DNA from: Myxococcales bacterium
Lineage (GTDB): Bacteria > Myxococcota > Myxococcia > Myxococcales > UBA5297
Assembly (NCBI GenBank): GCA_031262165.1
Contig: JAISIF010000113.1
Coordinates: forward strand, 1-32,329
DNA: 32,329 nt
Direction of reading: 5' to 3'
Shown here: piece after piece, positions 23,862 to 32,097 of the stretch
Position numbering within the stretch: the first letter of the stretch is position 1
Layout of the letters: each line of letters opens with the position of its first letter
Translations under genes and position numbers: made by a program
Notes under the pieces: model-generated
What the model was told of the DNA's origin: nothing
Databases searched by the model: none
Seen by the model: only the letters and a program-made list of their open reading frames with translations

Positions 23862-24126
23862 CCTCATTTCGTGGATTCGTCGAGGGCGCGCGTCGTTCGC
23901 TCCAGGGCCATCGTCGGAGTGCTCCATCGACTCGACACGGACGCGAGAGCTCTCTGCGACGTGGCTCGCCGCTTTCCTCCGAGGGAGATGCCAACCAAGG
24001 CCGACAGGAACAGGCGGCGTCGCAAAGGGAATCGAGAGAATTCGCTTGCCCTCATTCATCCTCTTGTCCGCCGCGCCAATGTCTGGTCAGGCGGCTCGCC
24101 GAACGAGCTCTGAGGAGAGGGCAGAC

Positions 24127-25320
24127 ATGTATGGGCTGATCAAGAAGCGCTTCATCTCGGACTGGACACAGACACAGGTGCCTCAGGTGCGCTTCCGCTA
24201 CGGCATCGTGGCTGGCGTGTTGGGGATCGCCTCGAACCTCGTGCTGTTCGGCCTCAAGATGGCGGTGGGCCTCTTGTCCGGCAGCATCTCGATCGTCGCG
24301 GACGCCATCAACAACCTGTCTGACGCAGGGTCGTCCGTCGTCACGGTCCTCGGGTTCAAGCTCTCCAGCCGCCCGGCCGACGCCGAGCACCCCTTCGGCC
24401 ACGCGCGCTACGAATACATCGGTGGCTTCATCGTGGCCTTTGCCGTCCTGCTGATCGGCGTGCTGCTGGCCAAGTCGTCGATCGAGAAGATCATCGCGCC
24501 CGAACCGATCGACACCTCGATCTGGGTCTTCGTGATCCTCGTGTTCTCGATCGCCGCCAAGCTTTGGCAGGCCGCGCTCTATGCCAACTTTGGCAAGGCC
24601 ATCGACTCGTCGGCCCTCAAAGCCACGGCCATCGACAGTCGCAACGACGTCATCACCACGAGCGCGGTCCTGCTCTCGGTCATCGTCGCGGCACTCTGGC
24701 CCAGCGTGATGCTCGATGGCTACATGGGCCTGGCCGTCTCGATCTTCATCGTCGTCTCGGGGGTCCGACTCATCAAGGAGTCGCTCGATCCGCTGCTCGG
24801 GTCCGTTCCCGACGAGGCGATCGTCGAGAGGATCACCCAGAAGATGCTCTCCTACGACGGCGTCCTCGGCATCCACGACCTGGTGATCCATAACTACGGC
24901 CCGGCCAACTGCTTCGCGACGCTGCACGCGGAGTTCTCTGCCCACGCGGACTTCGTGGAGAGCCACAACCTGGTGGACGACATCGAGCGCGACTTCATGC
25001 GGGACTTGAACATCTTTCTCGTGATCCACATGGACCCGATCGTCGAGAGCGACCCAGAGACAGACGCGCTGCGCCGCAGCGTGTTGGAACTCCTGAGGTC
25101 TGAAGTCTGCGCCGAGGCGTCGATCCACGACTTCCGGATCGTCCGTGGCCCTTCGCACACGAACGTGCTCTTCGACGTCGTGCTGCCGTTCGAGAATCCC
25201 TGGGACAGGAAGAGGATTGTGGCGCTGCTCGAAGCCAAGTTCGGCACAGAATCGCACGCGCTCTATTTCGTCGTGCGCATCGACAAGAGCTTCGTCGGGA
25301 ACAAACGACACGAGCACTGA
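24127..25320 (+). CDS. Cation diffusion facilitator (CDF) family metal transporter
   Basis: 397 residues with six transmembrane helices, probably exporting Zn/Fe/Mn-type divalent cations by proton antiport. Metal-site regions are SIVADAINNLSDAGSS in TM2 and KATAIDSRNDVITTSAVL in TM5, with the loop HPFGHARYEYI typical of CDF proteins. The cytoplasmic C-terminal domain (GVLGIHDLVIHNYGP, HAEFSAHADFVESHNLVDDI) is the dimerisation fold, followed by an extra about 80-residue segment. The ORF-track start at 23737 is rejected: its first 130 residues are translated repeat copy H plus intergenic DNA. ATG 24127 has gaggagaggg upstream. It probably shares a transcript with the lipoprotein 8 nt downstream. 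Confidence 0.92.
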   Translation: MYGLIKKRFISDWTQTQVPQVRFRYGIVAGVLGIASNLVLFGLKMAVGLLSGSISIVADAINNLSDAGSSVVTVLGFKLSSRPADAEHPFGHARYEYIGGFIVAFAVLLIGVLLAKSSIEKIIAPEPIDTSIWVFVILVFSIAAKLWQAALYANFGKAIDSSALKATAIDSRNDVITTSAVLLSVIVAALWPSVMLDGYMGLAVSIFIVVSGVRLIKESLDPLLGSVPDEAIVERITQKMLSYDGVLGIHDLVIHNYGPANCFATLHAEFSAHADFVESHNLVDDIERDFMRDLNIFLVIHMDPIVESDPETDALRRSVLELLRSEVCAEASIHDFRIVRGPSHTNVLFDVVLPFENPWDRKRIVALLEAKFGTESHALYFVVRIDKSFVGNKRHEH

Positions 25321-25328
25321 GGTGGAAG

Positions 25329-26603
25329 ATGAGGACATCGAGGCATTTGGGCGTGGCGCTGACCGCCGGTCTGTTGCTCCTGGAGGCGTGCGCGATCGGC
25401 GATGTCCAGCTGACTCGAGTCGGCGGGGAAGACACGGGCGCGGACATCGAAGATCGGGATGTGGCCGCGCCCACCGATCCCGATCCCGATCCCGATTCCG
25501 ATTCGGACATCGGACCTACCCCTGGCTCGGACGCTGGGGAGGAGCCAGATGCCACCGACGCCACCGATGGATCGGCCGAGCCTGATCCGGCCCCGGACGC
25601 GAGCGTGGAAGGGGATCCGGACGCGGGCCAAGACCAGGACCAGGACGAGGCGCCACGCTTCGAGTTCTGTGAGCGCTACGGAACGCCGATCGAGACGGCC
25701 AAGCTCCAGGACGATCGGCTGCGGGGCGTCTCAGGCGTCGTGGCCTCGCATCGGAACGCGGGGATCCTGTGGGTCCACAACGATTTTCCCGACGTGCCCA
25801 CCGTCTATGCGGTCGAGGCCGCGACCGGGATCACGCGCGGTGTGCTGCGGGCGCCGACTGGGCTCGTCGCGCTCAATCTGGAGGACATCGCGTTGGCGCG
25901 CTGTCCAGACGCGGAGGAGGACATGGCCGAGAGCGTCGACCCGCAGGCGCGCTGCCTGTGGCTCGCCGACTCGGGCAACAACGACCAGACGCGGACCGAT
26001 CTCTCGATCTTCGTCCTGCCCGAGCCTGTCCTGTCCGAGTCAGGCGGTGCGGCTGCCGAGCCCGAGACCTGGACAGCCGATCGGGTGTGGCACTTCCCTT
26101 TTTCCTATCCAGACGGGAACCACGACTCAGAGGCCTTCATGGTCGAGCCAGACGGCTCTGCCCTCTACCTGCTCGAAAAGCTCGATGCGTCTCCGGCGCG
26201 GCTCTTCGAGGCCAAAGGCCCCTTCGAAGACGGCATGCCGCTCGTGCTGGAGCGGATCGGCGAGCTCGCGGCTCAGACGATCGGCATCCCACCGTTCGAT
26301 CTGACGCCCACGCTCGGCCGCATGATGACCGGCGCTGACCTGCACCCGAGCCGCACGCGCTTCGTGATGCGCAGCTACATCGGCAGCTACGAATATCGGC
26401 TCACGCAAGACGACTGGGCGCTCGAGCTTCCCAGCGTGAAGCCTGTCATCGTTGCCTTGGGACCACTCTCAGAGCCACAGGGCGAGGCCATTGCTTACGA
26501 TGCGAGTGGCAAAGCCCTTTGGACGATCTCCGAAGATCCGAACCAGCGACCAGGGCAGGGGATTCACCACTACCCCTGCCTCGACGAATCGTCGGTGCCG
26601 TAG
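25329..26603 (+). CDS. Lipoprotein with Asp/Pro-rich linker and a propeller-like domain
   Basis: 424 residues. The signal peptide has a lipobox variant LEAC (Cys21). Residues about 25-108 are a disordered Asp/Pro/Ala/Glu linker encoded partly by a (CGATCC)n tract. The remainder looks like a beta-propeller or esterase-like repeat fold (GVSGVVASHRNAGILWVHND, LWLADSGNNDQTRTD, HDSEAFMVEPDGSALYLLEK, EAIAYDASGKALWTI), similar to extracellular PhoX/SMP-30-like propellers without recognisable catalytic residues. gaggtggaag precedes the start. It lies 8 nt after the CDF gene and ends 3 nt from the convergent queF stop. The function is unknown; the position suggests a cell-surface partner of the metal exporter, or chance. 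Confidence 0.78.
   Translation: MRTSRHLGVALTAGLLLLEACAIGDVQLTRVGGEDTGADIEDRDVAAPTDPDPDPDSDSDIGPTPGSDAGEEPDATDATDGSAEPDPAPDASVEGDPDAGQDQDQDEAPRFEFCERYGTPIETAKLQDDRLRGVSGVVASHRNAGILWVHNDFPDVPTVYAVEAATGITRGVLRAPTGLVALNLEDIALARCPDAEEDMAESVDPQARCLWLADSGNNDQTRTDLSIFVLPEPVLSESGGAAAEPETWTADRVWHFPFSYPDGNHDSEAFMVEPDGSALYLLEKLDASPARLFEAKGPFEDGMPLVLERIGELAAQTIGIPPFDLTPTLGRMMTGADLHPSRTRFVMRSYIGSYEYRLTQDDWALELPSVKPVIVALGPLSEPQGEAIAYDASGKALWTISEDPNQRPGQGIHHYPCLDESSVP
25475..25504. repeat. In-frame hexanucleotide repeat (CGATCC/CGATTC x5)
   Basis: Three cgatcc units followed by two cgattc units encode an Asp-Pro/Asp-Ser tract in the lipoprotein linker. Changes in unit number would keep the frame and vary linker length. 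Confidence 0.8.
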
Positions 26604-26606
26604 GGC

Positions 26607-26960
26607 TCACTTCTCGCGCGTCACCGTGACGACGGTCCCGATGCCACCCCGGACGGCGAAGTCGCCGATGACCTGGATTTTGCGCGGCGCGAGTAGGTCG
26701 AACAGGTCGTCGCAGATGCGGTTGGTGACCGCCTCATGGAAGGCGCCCTCGTTCCGATACGACCACAGGTAGAGCTTGAGGCTCTTGAGCTCCACGCACA
26801 GCTGGTCCGGGACGTATTCGATGGTGAAGTGCGCGAAGTCGGGCTGGCCGGTCATGGGACACAGGCAGGTGAACTCCGGGCAATCCATGGCGATGAGGTA
26901 GTCGCGGTCCGAGTTGGGGTTGGGAAAGGTCTTCAGATCCTTGCTGGGCTGGCTGGGCAT
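26607..26960 (-). CDS. queF: NADPH-dependent 7-cyano-7-deazaguanine reductase
   Basis: Reduces preQ0 to preQ1 in queuosine tRNA modification. At 117 residues it is the short type-I form. The catalytic Cys34 and Asp41 are in [15 protein letters not shown], and [20 protein letters not shown] carries the substrate-binding Glu and His. It is a stand-alone gene; other queuosine genes are not in the window. Upstream there is a terminator-like hairpin but no recognisable preQ1 riboswitch. With mnmA it shows that wobble-position tRNA modification is well represented here. Confidence 0.95.
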   Translation of the reverse strand: MPSQPSKDLKTFPNPNSDRDYLIAMDCPEFTCLCPMTGQPDFAHFTIEYVPDQLCVELKSLKLYLWSYRNEGAFHEAVTNRICDDLFDLLAPRKIQVIGDFAVRGGIGTVVTVTREK

Positions 26961-26984
26961 GGGACGCTCACTCGTTGTCTGGTT

Positions 26985-27018
26985 GAAAAAAGGGCGCGCC
27001 TGCTAGTCATGCCGCGCC
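26985..27018 (-). terminator. Terminator-like hairpin upstream of queF (minus strand)
   Basis: Stem ggcgcg (26993-26998) with cgcgcc (27013-27018) and a 14-nt loop. On the minus strand it is followed by cttttttc. It lies 25-60 nt before queF and would end transcripts coming from the glycosyltransferase gene, or act as an attenuator for queF. Confidence 0.5.
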
Positions 27019-27094
27019 TGCCTGTCAATGGAGGGCGAATGGGGGGACTGGGCCATCGAGTTCTATTTTTTTTGATCTCGAATCGGGATGTGTC

Positions 27095-27164
27095 GGGGCG
27101 TTGCGTGCAACGCCCGTCGTATTTGTGTCGACTGACGACCGCAGGGCGTTGCACGCAACGCCCC
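27095..27164. repeat. Family-2 element, clean copy (perfect 21-bp inverted repeats)
   Basis: The arms 27095-27115 and 27144-27164 are exact reverse complements, and each is itself almost palindromic (ggggcgttgcgtgcaacgcc). The 28-bp core gtcgtatttgtgtcgactga continues cgaccgca. It is followed by ctacgaag. No gene is inside. The 27165-27340 remainder, up to the glycosyltransferase stop, shows nothing. Confidence 0.9.
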
Positions 27165-27340
27165 TACGAAGACACGCCTCGATCTTGCGTCGAAAAACAG
27201 AACCCGATTGCCCTGAATGGGGGAGGCGTTCCGCCGCGAAGTCGGGCGTGAAATCCTTCGTTCGCTAGCTCCATCCAAAAGACGAGCGCTTCGAAGGCGA
27301 GTGCGGCGAGGAGAGAGGGGTTGAACTTCACGGGGCGAGC

Positions 27341-29095
27341 TCAGCGCATCGACGCGTCGGGCACGCCTCCAGCGTCCCTCTCCTGGGAGAGAGAGGCGTC
27401 TGTTTCGGGGAGCGCGATCGAGACGTTCATCCCATCGGGCAGCGTGAAGACCTCGACCTTCTTCGAGTCGATCTCGGGCGAGGAGGCGTTCTCCTGGAGT
27501 TTTGATTGGCTCTCGGCCCCGACCTCGATCGGGTGCGGTCCGCGATAGCCGTCGCAGCGAAAGACGAGGAACTTGCGGGCGATCTTTCCTCGATTGCGAA
27601 TCAGGATCGGCTCGATCTCCTCGACCGCATCGAAGTGGCGCACGAGCTTGCGCGGCGGCTTTCCGCCCGATTTTCCAGGTCGGAAGTCCGTCGGCCGCGA
27701 GTCGATGAAGAGCGCGTCCCGTCCCACGAGCGCCGTCAGGTCGTCGCCCAGGTAGTCGTATTGGAGCCCGCGCTTGCCCAGCACGTTGCCGCTGTAGGTC
27801 TTCGCGCCCAGGTAGAAGCCGAGCTCCGCGCTCGTCTTGTAGCCATCGTCCGCGAACAGGAATCGGCCCGGATGTTCGGCCTGGCGCGCGCGCACCTCGG
27901 TCGAGAGCGCCTTCCAGCCGAACCACGTGTCATCGGTCTGGAGGGGCACCGGATAGAGCGCGATCTCGAGGGCGAGCGCGACGTGCAGCACGAGCGAGAG
28001 ACCGAGGTTCCAGGCGGTCAGGCGGCGCGAGACGAGGAGGCTGGCGAAGAGGATGCCGGTGATCCACGCGGGCATCAGCCAGTTGGGCTTCACGAGCGTG
28101 ACGAACGAGAGCGCGGTGAAGCCGAGGAAGAGCGGCGCAAAGAAGCAGAGCAAGAAGAGCGGCCGCTGCTGGACGGGCCTCGCCACGCGCGTTTGGAACA
28201 GGTGCTTGAGCTCGCGAAAGAAAGCCCACGCGATGCCGAAGAGCAGCGGCGGAAGCAGGAGCGCCGACTGTGATCCGAGCAGCTTGAGAAAGTTGATCGG
28301 GTGGAGGCCCCGCCACGTCGCCGCGCGATCGGAGGACTGGAAGAGGAACGAGGCAAAGCCGTTCTGCGCGTTCCAGACGTAGACGGGCAGCATGGCCACG
28401 TGGGCCAGCGCGATCGCGAGGTAGGGCCACGGCGTCTTCAGCCAACGCCGGTGTTGCTTCGAGAGGACGAGGAAGAGCGCGAGGCCGAGCTGAAGAAAGA
28501 CCGCCGTGTATTTCCCGTCGAACGCGAGACCCATGCACAGGCCAGCGAGGATCCAGAAGGCGCGGCGGCCCCCGAAGATCGCCCGCTCGAGACAGAGGAG
28601 CGTGAGCGTCCAGAAGAGCAGGAGCGGCACGTCCGGCAGGCTGATGAGCGAGACGACCGAGACCATCGCCGTCGTGCCGAACAAGAGGATCGCGTGCGGC
28701 AGCTTGGCGCGGGGAACGAACCGCCGGGCGAGCGCAAAAAACGCGAACTGCGTCAGGAGCGTCAGCGTGAACGCGGTCAGGCGCAGGACAAAGGGGCTCG
28801 TCCCGAAGATCGACGTGAAGAGCCAGAGGCTCCACGCCATGAGCGGCGGATGGTCGAAGTAGGAGAGCGCCGGATGCTGCGAATAGAGGAAGTAGTAGGC
28901 CTCCTGCGGCACCAGGTCGAAGCAGAGCCCGAAGAGGATTCGCGCCAGGTTGAGGAGGGCGAGGATCGCCAGGGCGACCTTGAGTGAGAAGGGATTGCGG
29001 CGGAGGGACTGGAGCTGAGTCTGGGTTTGGGCGGAGGGCATCACTGTGTTGGTCGGGGAAGAGGGGGCTGCCTCATCACACCCATCTTCATTCAT
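27341..29095 (-). CDS. Membrane glycosyltransferase, GT39/ArnT-like (PMT_2)
   Basis: 584 residues, with about ten hydrophobic helices from residue 40 to 390 and a soluble periplasmic C-terminal part. The first loop has PQEAYYFLYSQHPALSYFDH followed by PPL, the acidic lipid-sugar site motif of the ArnT/PMT_2 family (usually DEAYYW..YFDHPP). Such enzymes use polyprenyl-phosphate sugars to glycosylate lipid A, proteins or other envelope targets. ATG 29095 has no clear Shine-Dalgarno and ATG 29041 (MPSAQTQTQ) is an alternative start. The tail (VEVFTLPDGMNVSIALPETD) is polar. No other cell-envelope sugar gene is adjacent. Confidence 0.85.
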   Translation of the reverse strand: MNEDGCDEAAPSSPTNTVMPSAQTQTQLQSLRRNPFSLKVALAILALLNLARILFGLCFDLVPQEAYYFLYSQHPALSYFDHPPLMAWSLWLFTSIFGTSPFVLRLTAFTLTLLTQFAFFALARRFVPRAKLPHAILLFGTTAMVSVVSLISLPDVPLLLFWTLTLLCLERAIFGGRRAFWILAGLCMGLAFDGKYTAVFLQLGLALFLVLSKQHRRWLKTPWPYLAIALAHVAMLPVYVWNAQNGFASFLFQSSDRAATWRGLHPINFLKLLGSQSALLLPPLLFGIAWAFFRELKHLFQTRVARPVQQRPLFLLCFFAPLFLGFTALSFVTLVKPNWLMPAWITGILFASLLVSRRLTAWNLGLSLVLHVALALEIALYPVPLQTDDTWFGWKALSTEVRARQAEHPGRFLFADDGYKTSAELGFYLGAKTYSGNVLGKRGLQYDYLGDDLTALVGRDALFIDSRPTDFRPGKSGGKPPRKLVRHFDAVEEIEPILIRNRGKIARKFLVFRCDGYRGPHPIEVGAESQSKLQENASSPEIDSKKVEVFTLPDGMNVSIALPETDASLSQERDAGGVPDASMR

Positions 29096-29197
29096 TCAAA
29101 ATAAATTTATTCGCGCCTCTGATTTTATTTCAGCCATTTTGTATGATCCCACAGTGAATTTGCTTGGAAAAACAATGAAACTTTTCGGTTCCTGGAC

Positions 29198-29323
29198 TCA
29201 TGCAATCTCAATAAAATCATAGAGTGATTTTTCTTTGAGAGGTTTGATTCGAGACGCATGGTCATAGGTCGTAAGAAAGGTGTGTAAATGCTTTTTCAAG
29301 CACTCGCGGATCTTATAATGGTG
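29198..29323 (-). pseudogene. C-terminal remnant of an integrase-core transposase (IS481/IS3-like)
   Basis: The last about 41 codons of a minus frame read HYKIRECLKKHLHTFLTTYD then HASRIKPLKEKSLYDFIEIA. This matches the usual end of IS481-type rve transposases (pattern HY..H..LR.HL..F..AYNFA.RLKTL.GLTPYEFI). The surrounding DNA (29096-29450) is A/T-rich compared with the genes, consistent with a decayed insertion. The preceding residues in frame do not match, so only the end survives. Confidence 0.45.
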
Positions 29324-29450
29324 GGCATTGGAATGTTGGGATGGATCATCGAAATGAATGATTGGAAAACAGACCTGTCTCGATTGATGTCGATTGTCTC
29401 GAATCTCAAACGAATCATCATGACGGCAAAGGAGGCGCGCGCGGGCGTTC

Positions 29451-31379
29451 TCACTCCCGCTTTTGTCTAGGGAAACAGGCGCACGCGCGGTTTCGATGTG
29501 CCTGGAGCGCCTCGGGGAATGCCTCCAGGACGGAGCGGAAGGGCCGTGCCGCATTCCGGGCCAAGGGGCAGGCCCGCTCTTGGAGCCGACGATCGATCTC
29601 CAAGAGTTGCGCTGGCTCGAACAGGCCATTGCCGAGGCGATCGATTCCTTGCCCCAGCTCTTCCAGTTCCTGTGCGCAGCCCTCGCAGGCTCGGCACGCC
29701 TCGCGGATAAAGAAGCGCGCCTCGCGCCTGGCCAAGTCGAACAGGCAGCTCTTCTCCGAGAGCGCGATGACGGCCCCGCAGCCCAGGTGCGCGCCAAAGT
29801 GGGAGAGTGACGTGGCCTCGAACGTGGCGTCGAGTGCCTCGCGAGGCAGGTAGGGGCCCGAGGCCCCGCCGATCTGGAGAGCGAGCAGGTTCTTGCCCTG
29901 AGCCAGACCGCCGCCGAGCTCTTCGAAGAGATACCTGAGCGTCTGGCCGCGTGAGATCTCGTAGTTGCCGGGGCGCTTCACGTCGCCCCCCAGTGTCACG
30001 ATCTTCAGCGCGCCCTCGCCGCAGCTGGCCGATTCGGTCCGCTGACCGAGTCCACGATACCAGGCCGCGCCGCGATCGATGATGGCGGGTAGGCACGCGA
30101 GGGTCTCGGCATCGAGCACCGCTGTCGGACGGCCAAAGAGCCCCTTCTTGTGGAGTGGAGGGAGCGCGTCGAGCGGCCTGGGAGCGCGGCCTTCGAGCGC
30201 TTCGACGAGGCGGCGTGGGTTGAGGCAGAACGCGAGGCTCGAAAAGCTGCGCTGGTGCACGTCGAGCGAGGTGCCGCTCCCGAAGATGGACGCGCCGATG
30301 AGGCCTGCGCGCCGTGATTCGTCGATGGCGGCCAGGCAGCGCTCGCGCACGAGCTCGTATTCGGCGCGGATGCACAGGAACGCCTCTTCGGCGCCAGCCG
30401 CGTGGGCCGCGATCGCACAACCTGCGAGCACGCGCTGCGGGTCGCGTTCGAGCAGGACGCGCTGCCGTGTGCTGCCTGGCTCGAGATCGAGTGCGTCGAT
30501 GACGAGCACGCGCGGTCCCTTGGCGCGCGCGATGGCCTTGAGCTTGTCGATGACTGGCTCGCCGTTCTGCTCACCGCCGATCAGGCCGCTCGCCTCGATC
30601 TCGGCGAGGAGCGCTTCACTCGTCATCCCGAGCGCCTTCTCGGCGGCCTTCCAGATGCCGAGGCGGCGTGCCGTGGCGAGCTGGTGCGATCCCTTGGAGA
30701 AGAGGCTCTCGAAGGCCACGCGCGGTTCGGTGCGGAAGGCGTGGACCGGCTTTTCGACGGCCAGCAGCTCTTCCCATTCGGAGGGTTCGGCGCGGATCAG
30801 GGCGCGCGCTCTGGCCGTGCTGATCGCGAGCGGTGCGCTGCGATCGAAGCAGACGACAGGGCCGAGATCGCACGCTCCCTGACAGCGCAGCGGTTCGAAA
30901 CGCATCATCTTTTCTGCGAACACGCGCTCGACCTCGTTGCCGCCGCGCGCGGCGCACGGCGAGTTCGCGCAGATGCCGAGGCGGCATGGCTGGCGACGGC
31001 CCGCCACGAGGCGATGTGCCTCGGCGAGGGCGGCGAGCTCATCCGTGTCGATCGAGAGTCGTTCGGCGAGCAGCTGGATCACGCCGGGCGAGAACGGACC
31101 GATCAGGCGATGAACCTCGACGAGGATCGAGAGCGTCGAGGCAGGCTTCTGGGCGAGGCGATCGAGCACAGCTTCCACCTCGCGGGCCCGGGGGCCGAGG
31201 TCGGTGAAGCCGTTCGCGCTCTCGCGAGGGCGGGGCGTCTTGGAGGGTTGAGTTTGCACGGTGCGCGAAGGTGGAGCGCGGTTGCGCGCGCGGCCACTGC
31301 CTTCTTGGGGGAGCGCGTGAAAACTTTCCGGGCGTCTGGTCGCTGGCGGCGAGCGGTCGCACCGTCTCTTCGACCCCAT
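29451..31379 (-). CDS. NuoE-NuoF-like fusion lacking the FMN/NADH-binding motifs
   Basis: 642 residues. After a disordered Arg/Pro/Ser-rich start, about 65-175 is a NuoE-like thioredoxin domain with an intact [2Fe-2S] set Cx4C..Cx3C (CRLGIC at 132/137; CQGAC at 166/170). Then comes a NuoF-like region: collinear blocks EPGSTRQRVLLERDPQRVLA, LFGRPTAVLDAETLACLPAI, VTLGGDVKRPGNYEISRGQT and an SLBB-like part. The C-terminal [4Fe-4S] site is kept (ACRACEGC and ACPL). The glycine-rich FMN/NADH motif (GRGGAGFPTG in active subunits) is replaced by GGEQNGEPV, NADEGEPG by DALDLEPG, and the CGEET motif is lost, so it probably does not oxidise NADH. ATG 31379 is the best Met; no Shine-Dalgarno is clear. 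Confidence 0.82.
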   Translation of the reverse strand: MGSKRRCDRSPPATRRPESFHALPQEGSGRARNRAPPSRTVQTQPSKTPRPRESANGFTDLGPRAREVEAVLDRLAQKPASTLSILVEVHRLIGPFSPGVIQLLAERLSIDTDELAALAEAHRLVAGRRQPCRLGICANSPCAARGGNEVERVFAEKMMRFEPLRCQGACDLGPVVCFDRSAPLAISTARARALIRAEPSEWEELLAVEKPVHAFRTEPRVAFESLFSKGSHQLATARRLGIWKAAEKALGMTSEALLAEIEASGLIGGEQNGEPVIDKLKAIARAKGPRVLVIDALDLEPGSTRQRVLLERDPQRVLAGCAIAAHAAGAEEAFLCIRAEYELVRERCLAAIDESRRAGLIGASIFGSGTSLDVHQRSFSSLAFCLNPRRLVEALEGRAPRPLDALPPLHKKGLFGRPTAVLDAETLACLPAIIDRGAAWYRGLGQRTESASCGEGALKIVTLGGDVKRPGNYEISRGQTLRYLFEELGGGLAQGKNLLALQIGGASGPYLPREALDATFEATSLSHFGAHLGCGAVIALSEKSCLFDLARREARFFIREACRACEGCAQELEELGQGIDRLGNGLFEPAQLLEIDRRLQERACPLARNAARPFRSVLEAFPEALQAHRNRACACFPRQKRE

Positions 31380-32097
31380 GACGACGCCACTCGACTTCGG
31401 TGACGACCGCCTCATCAGCCTGGCGCGCCACGCCCTGCGCGCGCCGCTCGCCAACGTGTGCGGCTATGCCCAGCTCGTCGAGAGTCCATGCCTGACAGCC
31501 GCGCAGCGACGGGGCGCTCTCGCGTCGATGCGGCAGTGCGCGGACAGCGCACTCCTCCTCATCGAGCACTGGTTCGACGCTGTCCGTTTGATGGCCTCTT
31601 GCCCTGACCTTGGCCCTGCCGTGACGTTCGAGGACTTCGAGATGGCGGCGCTCGTGCGCGAGGTCCTGAGCTCTCGTGAGAGGATCCATCGGCACGCGCG
31701 CATCGAATTCCGGTGCCTGGCGATGGAAGGCGATGGTGCGCTCTGGGCGCGCACCGATCGCGAGCGCGCGTCAAAGGCACTCGCGTGTCTGCTCGACGCG
31801 ACGCGGCTGACGATGGGCGCTGGTGGCGCGATCGACATCGAGACGCGGCAGGGCGTCATCGAGCTGCGGCGCGCGGACGGCGAGGCACTCTTCGACATCG
31901 GCCAGATTCGGCTGTCGCGAGCGATCGAAGAGGCGATCGCGATCGAGCGAGGCCTGGGCGTCGGCTTTCACCTCGCGCTCGCCCGGCAGCTGGGGATGAT
32001 CGAGTTCGAGCGCGCCGCGCGGCTCAAGCTTCCTCACGTGACCCGACCGACATCCGAAACGCTCACGTCGATGCCTTCGAAGCGCGCTCTGGACTGA
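31378..32097 (+). CDS. Degenerate histidine-kinase-like protein
   Basis: 239 residues, soluble, with no signal peptide or TM helix. The start (SLARHALRAPLANVCGYAQL) fits a HisKA H-box with the phospho-accepting His kept, followed by a second dimerisation helix. The remainder has the size of a HATPase_c domain, but its N-box (CLLDATRLTMG) lacks the Asn, the G1 box is missing, and GLGVGFHLALARQLG is a reduced G2 box. It is therefore likely a phosphotransfer or pseudo-kinase protein and not an active kinase. Its ATG overlaps the start of the NuoEF-like gene (CATG, opposite strands), so each promoter would lie in the other's coding region. Partnership with that gene is possible but unproven. Confidence 0.7.
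   Translation: MTTPLDFGDDRLISLARHALRAPLANVCGYAQLVESPCLTAAQRRGALASMRQCADSALLLIEHWFDAVRLMASCPDLGPAVTFEDFEMAALVREVLSSRERIHRHARIEFRCLAMEGDGALWARTDRERASKALACLLDATRLTMGAGGAIDIETRQGVIELRRADGEALFDIGQIRLSRAIEEAIAIERGLGVGFHLALARQLGMIEFERAARLKLPHVTRPTSETLTSMPSKRALD

Noticed and set aside
23737-24126. 130-residue N-terminal extension of the CDF protein
   Set aside because: It is translated repeat copy H and intergenic DNA; the Shine-Dalgarno and family start are at 24127.
24052-25338. 428-aa minus-strand ORF opposite the CDF gene
   Set aside because: Antisense shadow (Asp/Arg/Glu/Val-rich); the CDF frame is clearly real.
26961-27070. preQ1 riboswitch upstream of queF
   Set aside because: No recognisable preQ1-I or preQ1-II aptamer core; only a terminator-like hairpin was found.
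29198-29797. 199-aa minus ORF as an intact gene
   Set aside because: Its first half overlaps the NuoEF-like gene out of frame; only the last about 41 codons look like a real protein remnant.
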